This document shows positions 8,659 through 15,055 of a stretch of 17,039 nucleotides of DNA, in pieces. The notes beneath the pieces were generated by a model. The model was given only the letters and a program-made list of their open reading frames with translations, was not told where the DNA came from and searched no databases. Every line of letters starts with the position of its first letter. The stretch's first letter is position 1. The stretch is taken from the NCBI GenBank assembly GCA_964510225.1, contig CAZEAN010000122.1:1-17039 (forward strand), written 5' to 3'. Source of the DNA: CAZEAN01 sp964510225 (GTDB lineage Bacteria > Planctomycetota > Planctomycetia > Isosphaerales > Isosphaeraceae). The translations under genes and the position numbers were made by a program.

Positions 8659-8687
8659 AGTATGGCCCATCACCCCGCAGTCGCCAA
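8659..8687 (-). promoter_or_regulatory. Candidate glgP promoter
   Basis: On the minus strand TTGGCG (8687-8682), a 17-base spacer and CATACT (8664-8659), followed by an A/T-rich AAAT. This fits a sigma-70-like promoter at optimal spacing, 94 bases before the glgP ATG. It is read by eye only. Confidence 0.4.
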
Positions 8688-8702
8688 GCGCTGAATCTTC
8701 CG

Positions 8703-8720
8703 CCGAGACTTTCGTCTCGG
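8703..8720. other. Perfect 7-bp hairpin upstream of glgP promoter
   Basis: CCGAGAC (8703-8709), four-base loop, GTCTCGG (8714-8720). Read on the minus strand the loop is GAAA, a stable GNRA tetraloop. It lies just upstream of the putative glgP -35 box, so it would not be in the glgP transcript from that promoter. It might be an operator or part of a transcript from further right. Confidence 0.35.
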
Positions 8721-9214
8721 AATCGACTGATGCGCAGACGGCTACGATCTGAAACCTAATGCGCCTCAGACCGACAATCTCGGATTATATCGAGTCAGAT
8801 CTCGATCCAAAGGTAAGCGCCAGCCCGATTCCATGATTCGCTTGGCTGTGACAACCAACTCCGGGTCCTCACCAAACGGAGTTGATTTTTGTTGGTTACT
8901 CCCCATGGACGCAAGGCAGTTCCTCGCACCGATCCCAGAATTCTGGATCATGGATCGGGAGAGAGTTAATGCTGTTAGCCAACAACGGAACGGCAGCCCG
9001 AACTCAGGGGACGCCGTACTCAAACCGACCAGGAGCTAGGGCCGAGGAACAGTCCCTTGCATCGCCAGAGTATCAGGGCACGGGACCGAAAGTCTGGAGT
9101 CCCTCTAGTTTACGAACGTGCCGATTCTGAAGAGTCGGAGAAATCAGATCGGCTACTTGCTGATCCATGAGCTAGAGGTGGTTCCTCCTTCATCGTTTCC
9201 GTCTTACGATCCTT
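8721..9214. other. Gene-free junction segment
   Basis: No reading frame here has a convincing start, ribosome site or recognisable protein on either strand. The short frames have low-complexity or shadow-like translations. The segment separates glgP from the transposase remnant and may be decayed mobile-element or intergenic DNA. Confidence 0.5.
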
Positions 9215-9563
9215 TCAACTACCCACAATCCGACGACCGAGTTCGAAGATCAGTTGAATGTCCATCAGTGGTATAAAATCTCACCACATCACCAGATTAC
9301 CTGGCGGTGGATCCTTGGCACGAGCCAGATAGGCTCTGAGCTTCGCCAACGCCACGAGGTAACCCTCGCTCTCCTGGTTGCGGGGTGGTACCGCCAAGAT
9401 GATCAAGTAACGCCACTTCGCTTGGTGTCAGGGCTTCTTCCGCTGGTGCCTCAGGACTGGCTCGGTTGATCTTCGTCAACCAGAACACGCGCCACGCCAC
9501 GATACACAACACCGACAGGAGGTTCGTCAGACGCTCGTCTGTGCCAAGCTTCGACTGCTCGGA
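9215..9563 (-). pseudogene. IS4-family transposase, C-terminal remnant
   Basis: Read on the minus strand, about 115 codons match the C-terminal part of an IS4-family (Tn5-like) DDE transposase. The opening is SKLGTDERLTNLLSVLC, then VAWRVFWLTKINR and a TPSEVALLDHL segment. Near 9360 the frame shifts; in the new frame it continues GYLVALAKLRAYLARAKD and PPPGNLVMW. An internal TGA follows (9281-9283) where relatives have Arg, and then DIQLIFELG up to a natural stop at 9215. The N-terminal and catalytic parts are absent: the frame begins right beside the REP-like repeats and truncated attC. The gene is therefore dead, with one frameshift, one nonsense codon and a 5' truncation. It marks an old insertion or rearrangement at the distal end of the cassette array. 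Family assignment is by motif memory. Confidence 0.75.
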
Positions 9564-9569
9564 GGGTGG

Positions 9570-9632
9570 CACTGGTGGCTTGCCCACCAGTGCTCCCATC
9601 GGTGAAGAAACACTGGTAGACAAGCCACCAGT
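9570..9632. repeat. Inverted pair of REP-like palindromes
   Basis: Unit 1 (9570-9592) is a near-palindrome, CACTGGTGG...CCACCAGTG. Unit 2 (9611-9632) is its inverted copy with two differences (CACTGGTAGACAAGCCACCAGT). The 18 bp between them could form a loop, giving a larger hairpin. They sit exactly between the transposase remnant and the attC half-site. Short palindromes of this kind recur in planctomycete genomes as far as I recall; this was not searched. Confidence 0.55.
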
Positions 9633-9654
9633 CCGCTGCACCCCGAGGTTAGGC
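9633..9654 (-). mobile_element. attC A, truncated half-site
   Basis: Only the gene-proximal half of an attC remains: the GTTAGGC core (9648-9654) and the CCGCTGCACCCCGAG arm. The other arm and its GCCTAAC core are missing; REP-like palindromes and a transposase remnant sit there instead. It ends the array on the left. Confidence 0.75.
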
Positions 9655-10161
9655 GGTCTCTGCCGCTGTGGAGCGAATGACATAGGCCCACTCTATCGAG
9701 CCGCGCTCGATATCCAGGGTGATTCGCCGGCAGCAATCCGGCAGAGGCTCGTCGGGGATGGGCCGCAGGTCTCCGAACCTCACCATGTAGCCGACCAACT
9801 CGGAGTATCCGACGGCGAGGGTCAGTTCGGCCTCGAATGGCCATGCATATTGGGGACCACCGACATCCTCGCTCAAGCCCCAGATCATCGGGCCGGACAC
9901 AATGCAGCGGGTCGGCGATTCGAGGCTCACCGCACGATGGCAGAGCCGGTCGATCCAGTGACCCCGAGACTTCCAATCGGGTTCGCCTGACAGGAGATCC
10001 TTGAGGAGCCCCCGCAGAGAGATGCCCAGTGTCCCGGCGGCCAGCCACATGACGATCCGGTCGCCGGCATCCCGCGAACGGACGAGCCGTCTGACCTCGG
10101 CGGCTATGAGAGCCTCTCTCGCTGGTTTGGGTTCCAGTGTGAGATCGAGCCGTTCTAGTAT
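9649..10161 (-). CDS. Cassette gene, unknown 170-aa protein
   Basis: I do not recognise this protein. The open frame runs from just after attC B to a TAA stop inside the GCCTAAC core of attC A, as is usual for cassette genes. The first conventional ATG is at 10050 (133 aa), but the frame stays open upstream and reads like protein (LERLDLTLEPKPAREALI) back to an ATA at 10161, 12 bases after the cassette core. An ATA start, or an original ATG mutated to ATA, would give 170 residues; this is an inference. The N-terminal part is helical and charged, the rest mixed, with Trp-containing segments and a GYSELVGYMVRFGD stretch. There is no signal peptide or obvious membrane span. It is the oldest (most distal) cassette in the visible array. 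Confidence 0.6.
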   Translation of the reverse strand: MLERLDLTLEPKPAREALIAAEVRRLVRSRDAGDRIVMWLAAGTLGISLRGLLKDLLSGEPDWKSRGHWIDRLCHRAVSLESPTRCIVSGPMIWGLSEDVGGPQYAWPFEAELTLAVGYSELVGYMVRFGDLRPIPDEPLPDCCRRITLDIERGSIEWAYVIRSTAAETA

Positions 10162-10173
10162 GCCACCCCCGCC

Positions 10174-10268
10174 GCCTAACGAACAAGCTCAGCTGCCGGC
10201 GGGGCGAGAAGCCGTGGAGATTGTAAAGCCGAGACGCCCCGCTGATCAGGTGCAGTTCCTGGTTCGGC
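10174..10268 (-). mobile_element. attC B (divergent)
   Basis: Left core GCCTAAC (10174-10180), right core GTTCGGC (10262-10268), 95 bp. The inner stem GGCGGGGCG/CGCCCCGC pairs. The non-standard right core is matched by GCCGAAC at the other end of the same cassette (10758-10764), so the change is a cassette property and not damage. The last codons of the 163-aa gene lie inside the site. Confidence 0.8.
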
Positions 10269-10737
10269 GCGGCCCGTACACAGCCGGGCGATACGCCTCG
10301 AACCCCGCAAGCGCGAACAGATGGCGGAACAGGGTCCGCAATGGCTCGGCATCTGCCCCGTCGAAACCGCTGGACTGCATACCGATGTCAATCGCTGTCG
10401 CATCCTTCTCCGCCTTCACACGGAAGGACAGGTTCGTCCAGCCGTCGGATGTGTCGACGACGCCCTCCGCTTCCGGCGTGCGGCCTGGGATACCCAAGGC
10501 TTCCAACCGAGCAACGACATCGCGTGCATCATCGAAGGTGGTCTGGCGCGCGTACTCCCGCCACGACTGCGTCACGTGGTCGCGAACCAAGACGCTTACC
10601 TTGCCGCTGTCGAGGTGTGTGCCGGGGAGGTGGGTCGCACAGTACCGGCAGAGCATCTGCGGCTCCCCGACCGTCCCGAAGGAGCCGCCTGTTTCGAGAA
10701 GTGTCACTTCGATGGCGATGTATTGGGGATCGGCCAT
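10246..10737 (-). CDS. Cassette gene, unknown 163-aa protein
   Basis: Not recognised. A 163-residue soluble protein without signal peptide or membrane span. It has a CRYC pair of cysteines (around residues 30-33) and several Trp and charged helical segments. The ATG at 10737 lies 20 bases after the cassette core with a strong GGAGG about 12 bases upstream. The stop falls at 10246, inside attC B, so the last seven residues or so are encoded by the gene-proximal arm of the recombination site; recombination would keep them because cleavage is in the far core. The cassette (10180-10763, 584 bp) is defined by its unusual TTCGGC core. Confidence 0.75.
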   Translation of the reverse strand: MADPQYIAIEVTLLETGGSFGTVGEPQMLCRYCATHLPGTHLDSGKVSVLVRDHVTQSWREYARQTTFDDARDVVARLEALGIPGRTPEAEGVVDTSDGWTNLSFRVKAEKDATAIDIGMQSSGFDGADAEPLRTLFRHLFALAGFEAYRPAVYGPRRTRNCT

Positions 10738-10757
10738 GTCGCACCCTCACCTCCGCC

Positions 10758-10857
10758 GCCGAACGTCGAAGCTCAGCGGACCACCCCGCCGAGACCACCT
10801 GTGAAGATACCAGAAACCACCGCGGCGGGCCGGGTCCGCTGTAGCGCGAGGTTAGGC
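10758..10857 (-). mobile_element. attC C
   Basis: Left core GCCGAAC (10758-10764), right core GTTAGGC (10851-10857), 100 bp. The outer stem AGCTCAGCGGAC/GTCCGCTGTAGC and inner CCGCCGAG/CGGCGGGC arms pair. The loop contains a CCAGAAACCA segment shared with attC D. The non-standard left core belongs to the 163-aa cassette. Confidence 0.88.
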
Positions 10858-11148
10858 GGCCGGCCCCTTCCGCAGGCCGAGCCGAACCGCGTAGGACAAC
10901 GCACCGATGCTGGCGACGAGGATGCCGAACGACCACCGCAGGAATAGCACCCGGCTCTCGAACCCGGAATCGATCGCGCCCGGGACCGAAGAGGAGGGGG
11001 GACTCACCCACTCCACCTCCACCCAGGCGTCCGGGTAGCCCATGCGGAACTCCCACTCACGAGGCCCGCCGTGCCCCTCGAACCCAAGGGCCAGGAGCAG
11101 GCCGAATAACCCGGCGATGGTCAGCACCCAGACGCTAGCTTTTCGCAT
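10852..11148 (-). CDS. Cassette gene, 98-aa membrane protein
   Basis: A small protein with two hydrophobic helices: about residues 5-25 (VWVLTIAGLFGLLLALGF) and about 68-90 (FLRWSFGILVASIGALSYAV). Between them is a roughly 40-residue, Trp- and acid-containing extracytoplasmic or cytoplasmic loop. The family is not recognised. The ATG at 11148 has a strong AGGAGGGG just upstream. Its TAA stop is provided by the GCCTAAC inverse core of attC C. There is no attC between this gene and the VCBS pseudogene 99 bp upstream, so both appear to travel in one 1.6-kb cassette, or an intervening attC has been lost. Confidence 0.75.
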   Translation of the reverse strand: MRKASVWVLTIAGLFGLLLALGFEGHGGPREWEFRMGYPDAWVEVEWVSPPSSSVPGAIDSGFESRVLFLRWSFGILVASIGALSYAVRLGLRKGPAA

Positions 11149-11247
11149 CTGCCCCTCCTACCAGTGCCACCCGCCGGATGGTCGCTCGGCCGTGGCGTCG
11201 AAGATTCCGCCACAACTACCCGCCGCCGTGTCCACTATATTCTTCCC

Positions 11248-12276
11248 TCAATCCTGGAGATAGACCCAGACGGTGCCGCGACGGAAGTAACGCCGCGTGC
11301 CGCCTTCGCCCCGGCCGAGGGACCTGGATATGCTCCGAGTGACGACGAGATCCGGCCTGCCATCGCCGTCCCAGTCCCCCACGCAGAACCCCGCGATCGG
11401 GTCGTCAACCGGATCGGATGCCCTGGACGGCTGCTCGCCGGACGACCTGCGGGAGACGAGGACCTCGGCCGGCCCTAACCGGGGCCGGCCCGGCCGCCCG
11501 ACGTTCCGGAACAGGGAGATGCCGGCCTCGTCTCGCCGATAGCCGCGCAGCAGCAGGAGGTCGGGCCTGCCGTCGCCGTCCCAGTCGGCCGCGACGGCCT
11601 GACGCCCCCGCTCCGGCTCGGGCAGGGCGTCGATCTCATCGGACAGCACGACCGGCTCGCCCGCCCGGATCGGCCCGTACGCGACCCGGACGGGCGATCC
11701 GCTCCTGAGATGGAGCACGTCGTCGATCCCGTCGCCGTCCCAGTCGGCCGCCGACGGGAAGGTGGTGGCTTGGAGGAACGTCAACACTCGATCGGGATAG
11801 ACGACGGCCAGGTCCTCCCTCGGCGACCAGGAACCGCCGGGCCCGCGTCGGAAGAGGTGGAGCGTCCCGGGCGCGCAGCAGTTTGACCCGGAGATCAGAT
11901 CCAGATCCCCGTCGCCGTCGACGTCCCCGAACCGGGGACGGAAGTAGCCCCGGCTTCATCCGTCCGGGATCGTCCCGGTCGGCTCGAGTTCGTCGAACCA
12001 GCGGACCGGTCCGAGCGCCGGTTCCCCGTCGCTCCCCGAATTGCGATGGATCGCCAGCCGGCCTTCCCGGCCGGCGCCCAGCAGCAGATCCCACCGGCCG
12101 TCGCCGTCGAAGTCGACGATCGCGGGGTTCGACAGGCCGAGATGGTCGAGCAACGCCCCGTCGACCGTCACCGGGATCGGGTCGACCAGCCGATCGGCCT
12201 CGCCCTCCGGCCCGGCCGAGCCGACCGCAGCCCAGGCCAACCCGGCCACCAGGCTCCCGAACGAGAATTGAGGCAT
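11248..12276 (-). pseudogene. FG-GAP/VCBS repeat exported protein with in-frame stop
   Basis: Read through one TGA codon, this is a 342-residue exported protein. It has a signal peptide at 1-22 (MPQFSFGSLVAGLAWAAVGSAG) and at least five calcium-binding-loop repeats of FG-GAP/VCBS type: DFDGDGRWDLLLG, DVDGDGDLDLISG, DWDGDGIDDVLHL, DWDGDGRPDLLLL and DWDGDGRPDLVVT. The ATG at 12276 has AAGGAGGGGAG directly upstream. Codon 107 (11956-11958) is TGA; the frame is the same on both sides and the missing stretch still reads as repeat protein, so the lesion is a single nonsense change and not a frameshift. FG-GAP repeats form beta-propellers used in surface adhesion or binding. It is most likely a recent pseudogene; a base-call error is the alternative. 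The segment is markedly GC-rich. Confidence 0.82.
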
Positions 12277-12382
12277 CGCTCCCCTCCTTCCGGCGGTCGA
12301 TTGGGCCCGGACCTGCATCAACATCATCTAGAGCTTCAAGCGGGGGATTCTGGCTTTCACGAACGATACGAGTCCTCCCGCC

Positions 12383-12482
12383 GCCTAACGACAAAGCTCA
12401 GCGGACCGGACCGCCGAGACCACCTGTGAATGTACCAGAAACCAATGCGGCGGGCCGGGTCCGCTGAAGCGCGAGGTTAGGC
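12383..12482 (-). mobile_element. attC D
   Basis: Left core GCCTAAC (12383-12389), right core GTTAGGC (12476-12482), 100 bp. The arms AGCTCAGCGGAC/GTCCGCTGAAGC and CCGGACCGCCG/CGGCGGGCCGG pair. It belongs to the PEP-CTERM cassette (inverse core side). Confidence 0.92.
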
Positions 12483-12495
12483 GGCTGACAGGGAG

Positions 12496-13197
12496 TCAAG
12501 ATCGGCCCCCAACTCCTCTTCTCTTCTGCCACACGGCTCCGAGACCCGCCACAGCCACCGGCACCATCATGGCCAGTGTCGACGGCTCGGGTATCACGTT
12601 CACCCGGACTTCGAATGCCGCTTCGCCAAAGCCCACTGACCCACCTGGCTGCCCGTGATTGCTCGTGATCTCCATCCGCACGAAGGCGGCGGCGGTCGGG
12701 CTGAACGTGAAGATCTGGGCGGGGACAAGGTTCGCGCTCGGCGCGTTGGCAACAAAATCGCCGAGCAACGTCGTCGTCGTGAAGGTGTCGTCTGACGACG
12801 CCAGCAGAGTGAAGTTCTGGACCGCTGCGTCATTGAATCCAATAATGCTTCCAAGATTCCAGAGCGCGAACGCCTCGATCACGTGCACTCCCCCGAGGTC
12901 GAAATCCACGTTCCCAGGCACACTACTTGATGATTGCCATGAATTCGTTCCAAAACTACTACTGTTATGAACGGTGCTTGCCGTGTAGGAGGCGAAGTCG
13001 GTCATCTCGCTAGAGTAGCCGGAAGGAAGGAGGCCCGATTGGTTTCTCACGTTGTTGATGACCCCACCGCTTGTCCCCATGTTGGTCGACGCGGCGAAGG
13101 GTTGCAGCATGAGTCCAGCCCGGGCGGGCGTCGGTACGACTACGGCCATCGCCAGAGCTAACAGCGAGGACGACAGGGCAAGAGCGATCGGATTCAT
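12496..13197 (-). CDS. PEP-CTERM sorting-domain surface protein
   Basis: A 233-residue exported protein. The ATG at 13197 starts a signal peptide (NPIALALSSSLLALAMAVVV, cleavage near PARAG) with GAGGAG eight bases upstream; a longer frame to 13287 adds 30 residues ahead of the signal and is rejected. The middle is a Ser/Thr/Asn-rich beta domain that resembles F5/8-type-C-like discoidin folds (segments such as VRMEITSNHG and GFGEAAFEVRV); this fold call is tentative. The C-terminus is a PEP-CTERM tripartite signal: VIPEPSTLAMMVPVAVAGLG, hydrophobic stretch, then KRR. Such proteins are processed by exosortase/archaeosortase-type transpeptidases and linked to extracellular polysaccharide. It is the only gene in its 1,054-bp cassette, with about 240 bp of upstream DNA that may hold its own promoter. 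Confidence 0.88.
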   Translation of the reverse strand: MNPIALALSSSLLALAMAVVVPTPARAGLMLQPFAASTNMGTSGGVINNVRNQSGLLPSGYSSEMTDFASYTASTVHNSSSFGTNSWQSSSSVPGNVDFDLGGVHVIEAFALWNLGSIIGFNDAAVQNFTLLASSDDTFTTTTLLGDFVANAPSANLVPAQIFTFSPTAAAFVRMEITSNHGQPGGSVGFGEAAFEVRVNVIPEPSTLAMMVPVAVAGLGAVWQKRRGVGGRS

Positions 13198-13436
13198 TGG
13201 TCGAGCTCCTCGGTCAGAAAAGATTTCACGGCCACGAAAAATGATTGCGAAGCGATCAAGTCGCCCAGCGATCCTGTTGGCGCACATAACTGGGGGTAAC
13301 TCCGGATGCTGGGCACGGGTGCGGAGTACATTGCGGACTGGCGAGAGTGGTCAACATATCGTCCGTTCAAGCAGAAATGCAAGATGCCGCATCCGGTTGA
13401 TGCTTTTAGCGGACATTCGATCCAGACGTCTCCGCC

Positions 13437-13537
13437 GCCTAACGCCAAGCTCAGCGGACACGACCACGGACCGACGAACCATGACGATGGAGATCGCGCG
13501 GCCCGTGACCGGGGTCCGCTGCAGCGCGAGGTTAGGC
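13437..13537 (-). mobile_element. attC E
   Basis: Left core GCCTAAC (13437-13443), right core GTTAGGC (13531-13537), 101 bp. The outer stem is standard (AGCTCAGCGGAC/GTCCGCTGCAGC), but the central part (ACGACCACGG..CCCGTGACC) differs from the other sites. It is the attC of the first copy of the 114-aa gene, and from 13512 rightward its gene-proximal arm is identical to that of attC H. Confidence 0.9.
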
Positions 13538-13539
13538 GG

Positions 13540-13884
13540 TCAGTGGGCCTTCTCCAGCAGGACGATCGGCGAGCCGGCGGCCGGCCACCATTCCGACGCA
13601 TGGTAGCAGTAGCCGTCGGGGAAGTCGTCGAGCGAGGCCGGCACGCCGGGCGGCGACAGGTGCGATTGTACCTCTGCCTTCCAGAAGGCGAAGCAGCTTT
13701 CCTCGGGGTGCCATCGGGGCCCGGAGCCGACGTCGGCGACGACGAACCGCAGCGGGCCGCGCCGCAGCAACTCACGGATGTCGTCGGCGGAGAGGTCACG
13801 CGAGCGAGTCGAGTCCACGGGCCCGTGCTCGTCCCAAAGCTCGCGTGTCGGGATAGCGGTGATGACGCGCTGCGAGGGCTGCAT
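13540..13884 (-). CDS. Cassette gene, unknown 114-aa protein (copy 1)
   Basis: A 114-residue soluble protein with no signal or membrane span. I do not recognise a named domain. Its C-terminal half holds a conserved-looking FWKAEVQSHL segment, then DGYCYHASEWW and a terminal PIVLLEK. The gene nearly fills its 454-bp cassette: the ATG lies only six bases after the TTAGGC core and the TGA two bases before the inverse core. No classical ribosome-binding site fits in that gap, so translation may start leaderless-like or use GGCGGCG of the core itself. The sequence from 13512 to 13900 is identical to 15028-15416. Confidence 0.78.
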   Translation of the reverse strand: MQPSQRVITAIPTRELWDEHGPVDSTRSRDLSADDIRELLRRGPLRFVVADVGSGPRWHPEESCFAFWKAEVQSHLSPPGVPASLDDFPDGYCYHASEWWPAAGSPIVLLEKAH

Positions 13885-13890
13885 GACGCC

Positions 13891-13990
13891 GCCTAACGCC
13901 AAGCTCAGCGGACACGGCCCGCCGAGGGAAACCGTTGCATGACCACCGAACGCCGCGGCGGGCCGGGTCCGCTGCAGCGCCGGGTTAGGC
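13891..13990 (-). mobile_element. attC F
   Basis: Left core GCCTAAC (13891-13897), right core GTTAGGC (13984-13990), 100 bp. The arms AGCTCAGCGGAC/GTCCGCTGCAGC and CGGCCCGCCG/CGGCGGGCCG pair. It is the attC of the 68-aa membrane-protein cassette. Confidence 0.92.
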
Positions 13991-14056
13991 GGCGTCCCCC
14001 GACCGGGGCACGAAGACTTTGCCCCGGCCACCCGCCCGACTTCCCAATTCAAGGCC

Positions 14057-14263
14057 TCAGACGTCGAATAAGAGCTCGAACACGAACCCGAAGACGCGCG
14101 GCAACAGAGCTCCGAGGACCGCGCCGACCACCACGCCGGCCACCGCAAGCCAGACGAAGTTCATCAAACTCTGGGGCACACCTAGCAGCAATATATAAGT
14201 AAGCGGGGCAAGAATGCCAAATAGAACGGCGCCAATCATGGCTGCGAGGATTCGCTTGATCAT
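14057..14263 (-). CDS. Cassette gene, 68-aa two-helix membrane protein
   Basis: A short protein with two hydrophobic helices (about residues 4-26 and 35-60), rich in Gly, Ala, Val and Leu, joined by a very short turn (GVPQSLMNF). The helix GVVVGAVLGALL carries small-residue motifs that favour helix packing. The family is not recognised. The ATG at 14263 is chosen because GGGGAG lies about ten bases upstream and the first helix begins at once; a longer frame from 14365 would add 34 unlikely residues. A hairpin (CCTCGG..CCGAGG) lies just 5' of the ribosome site. The cassette spans 13897-14369. Confidence 0.7.
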   Translation of the reverse strand: MIKRILAAMIGAVLFGILAPLTYILLLGVPQSLMNFVWLAVAGVVVGAVLGALLPRVFGFVFELLFDV

Positions 14264-14363
14264 GCTGCCGTTCTCCCCATGCCTCGGTCTCTCCGCCGAG
14301 GAGCATAGGACCGGCCGCACGGTCGCGATCGCTTCAACAAGTCCCCCGAGCACTCCCCGAGCC

Positions 14364-14493
14364 ACCTAACGTATCGGCGTTCAGCGGCGTGGCGCAACCT
14401 TGCACCGCGGCGGTGGACGCCTGGGACGCCGAGAGCCTACCACGACCGATACAGGCACAGCGTTGCTACGTCCGCTGCAACGGCTTGTTAGGC
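14364..14493 (-). mobile_element. attC G (distinct long type)
   Basis: Left core ACCTAAC (14364-14370), right core GTTAGGC (14487-14493), 130 bp. The second-box arms GCGTTCAGCGGCGT and ACGTCCGCTGCAACGGC pair with one offset, in the usual attC manner. Length, spacers and loop differ from the main 100-bp type, so its cassette, the DUF2185 gene, probably came from another array. Confidence 0.88.
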
Positions 14494-14499
14494 GGCGGG

Positions 14500-14940
14500 T
14501 TACTCAGGCGGCTCGAAGGCTACGGGTTTGAACGGACCCGAGCCATCTTCGCGCTCGAACGCTGCACCTTCAGGAGAATGCAGGTGCGGAATGATGTCGG
14601 GATCGTAGTTGGCGATCGTGTTCACGTCGTAGACGCCGAGATTCGACGGATCGTCCATGTACTCGTCGGTTTCGAAGCCGGACATGAAGCGCCACCCGCT
14701 GTCGATGTCGTTGTCTGGCGCCTCGCGATACATGTAAGCCACAGGCTTACCGTCAACAGTGATCATGTCGGTGGCGAAACAAGCACCATGCCCTTCAGCG
14801 AGCGGGCGTATCTCGGCAGCTTGTAGGCGATACTTCTTATCGGGCACTTTTCTGAGACCTGGCTCGGCGCTTTCCGGTTCGGCGCAACCGGTGGCACAGA
14901 CTGCCGAGGCAAGGAGAATCGGACTCAGTACGAGCTTCAA
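14500..14940 (-). CDS. Lipoprotein with DUF2185 (Imm33-like) domain
   Basis: A 146-residue protein. It begins with a lipoprotein-type signal (KLVLSPILLASAVCATGC, Cys about residue 19). The mature part matches the DUF2185 fold: ACFATDMITVDGKPVAYMY, then GWRFMSGFETDEYMDD and DVNTIANYDPDI. DUF2185 overlaps the Imm33 group of predicted immunity proteins found near polymorphic toxins, but many members stand alone and have no proven role. The start is TTG at 14940, 14 bases after the cassette core; no better start is in frame. Lipidation would place the domain at the membrane facing the periplasm, unusual for an immunity protein against a cytoplasmic toxin. No toxin gene is next to it. Stop at 14500, seven bases before attC G. 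Confidence 0.82.
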   Translation of the reverse strand: MKLVLSPILLASAVCATGCAEPESAEPGLRKVPDKKYRLQAAEIRPLAEGHGACFATDMITVDGKPVAYMYREAPDNDIDSGWRFMSGFETDEYMDDPSNLGVYDVNTIANYDPDIIPHLHSPEGAAFEREDGSGPFKPVAFEPPE

Positions 14941-14953
14941 CGGTCGCCCCGCC

Positions 14954-15053
14954 GCCTAACGACCAAGCTCAGCGGACCGGCCCGCCGAGAGAAAGCCCCA
15001 TGATACCAGAAAGCGAGGCGGCGGGCAGGGTCCGCTGCAGCGCGAGGTTAGGC
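14954..15053 (-). mobile_element. attC H
   Basis: Left core GCCTAAC (14954-14960), right core GTTAGGC (15047-15053), 100 bp. The arms AGCTCAGCGGAC/GTCCGCTGCAGC and CGGCCCGCCG/CGGCGGGC pair. The loop segment CCATGATACCAGAAAG resembles attC J. It is the attC of the second copy of the 114-aa gene. Confidence 0.92.
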
Positions 15054-15055
15054 GG

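Noticed and set aside
9527..10186. A 219-codon minus-strand open frame overlapping the first cassette
   Set aside because: It runs through attC B, the whole cassette and attC A into the transposase remnant, has Arg-rich shadow-like translation, and starts inside an attC. The overlapping frame that stops in the attC core fits cassette logic.
11636..12394. Long Arg/Gly-rich frames on both strands over the VCBS gene
   Set aside because: These are GC-rich shadow frames; the VCBS frame has a signal peptide, strong ribosome site and five DxDGDG repeats.
13194..13799. Minus-strand 201-codon frame across attC E
   Set aside because: It crosses an attC and two cassettes, and part of it is repeated at 14956-15315 only because the 114-aa cassette is duplicated.
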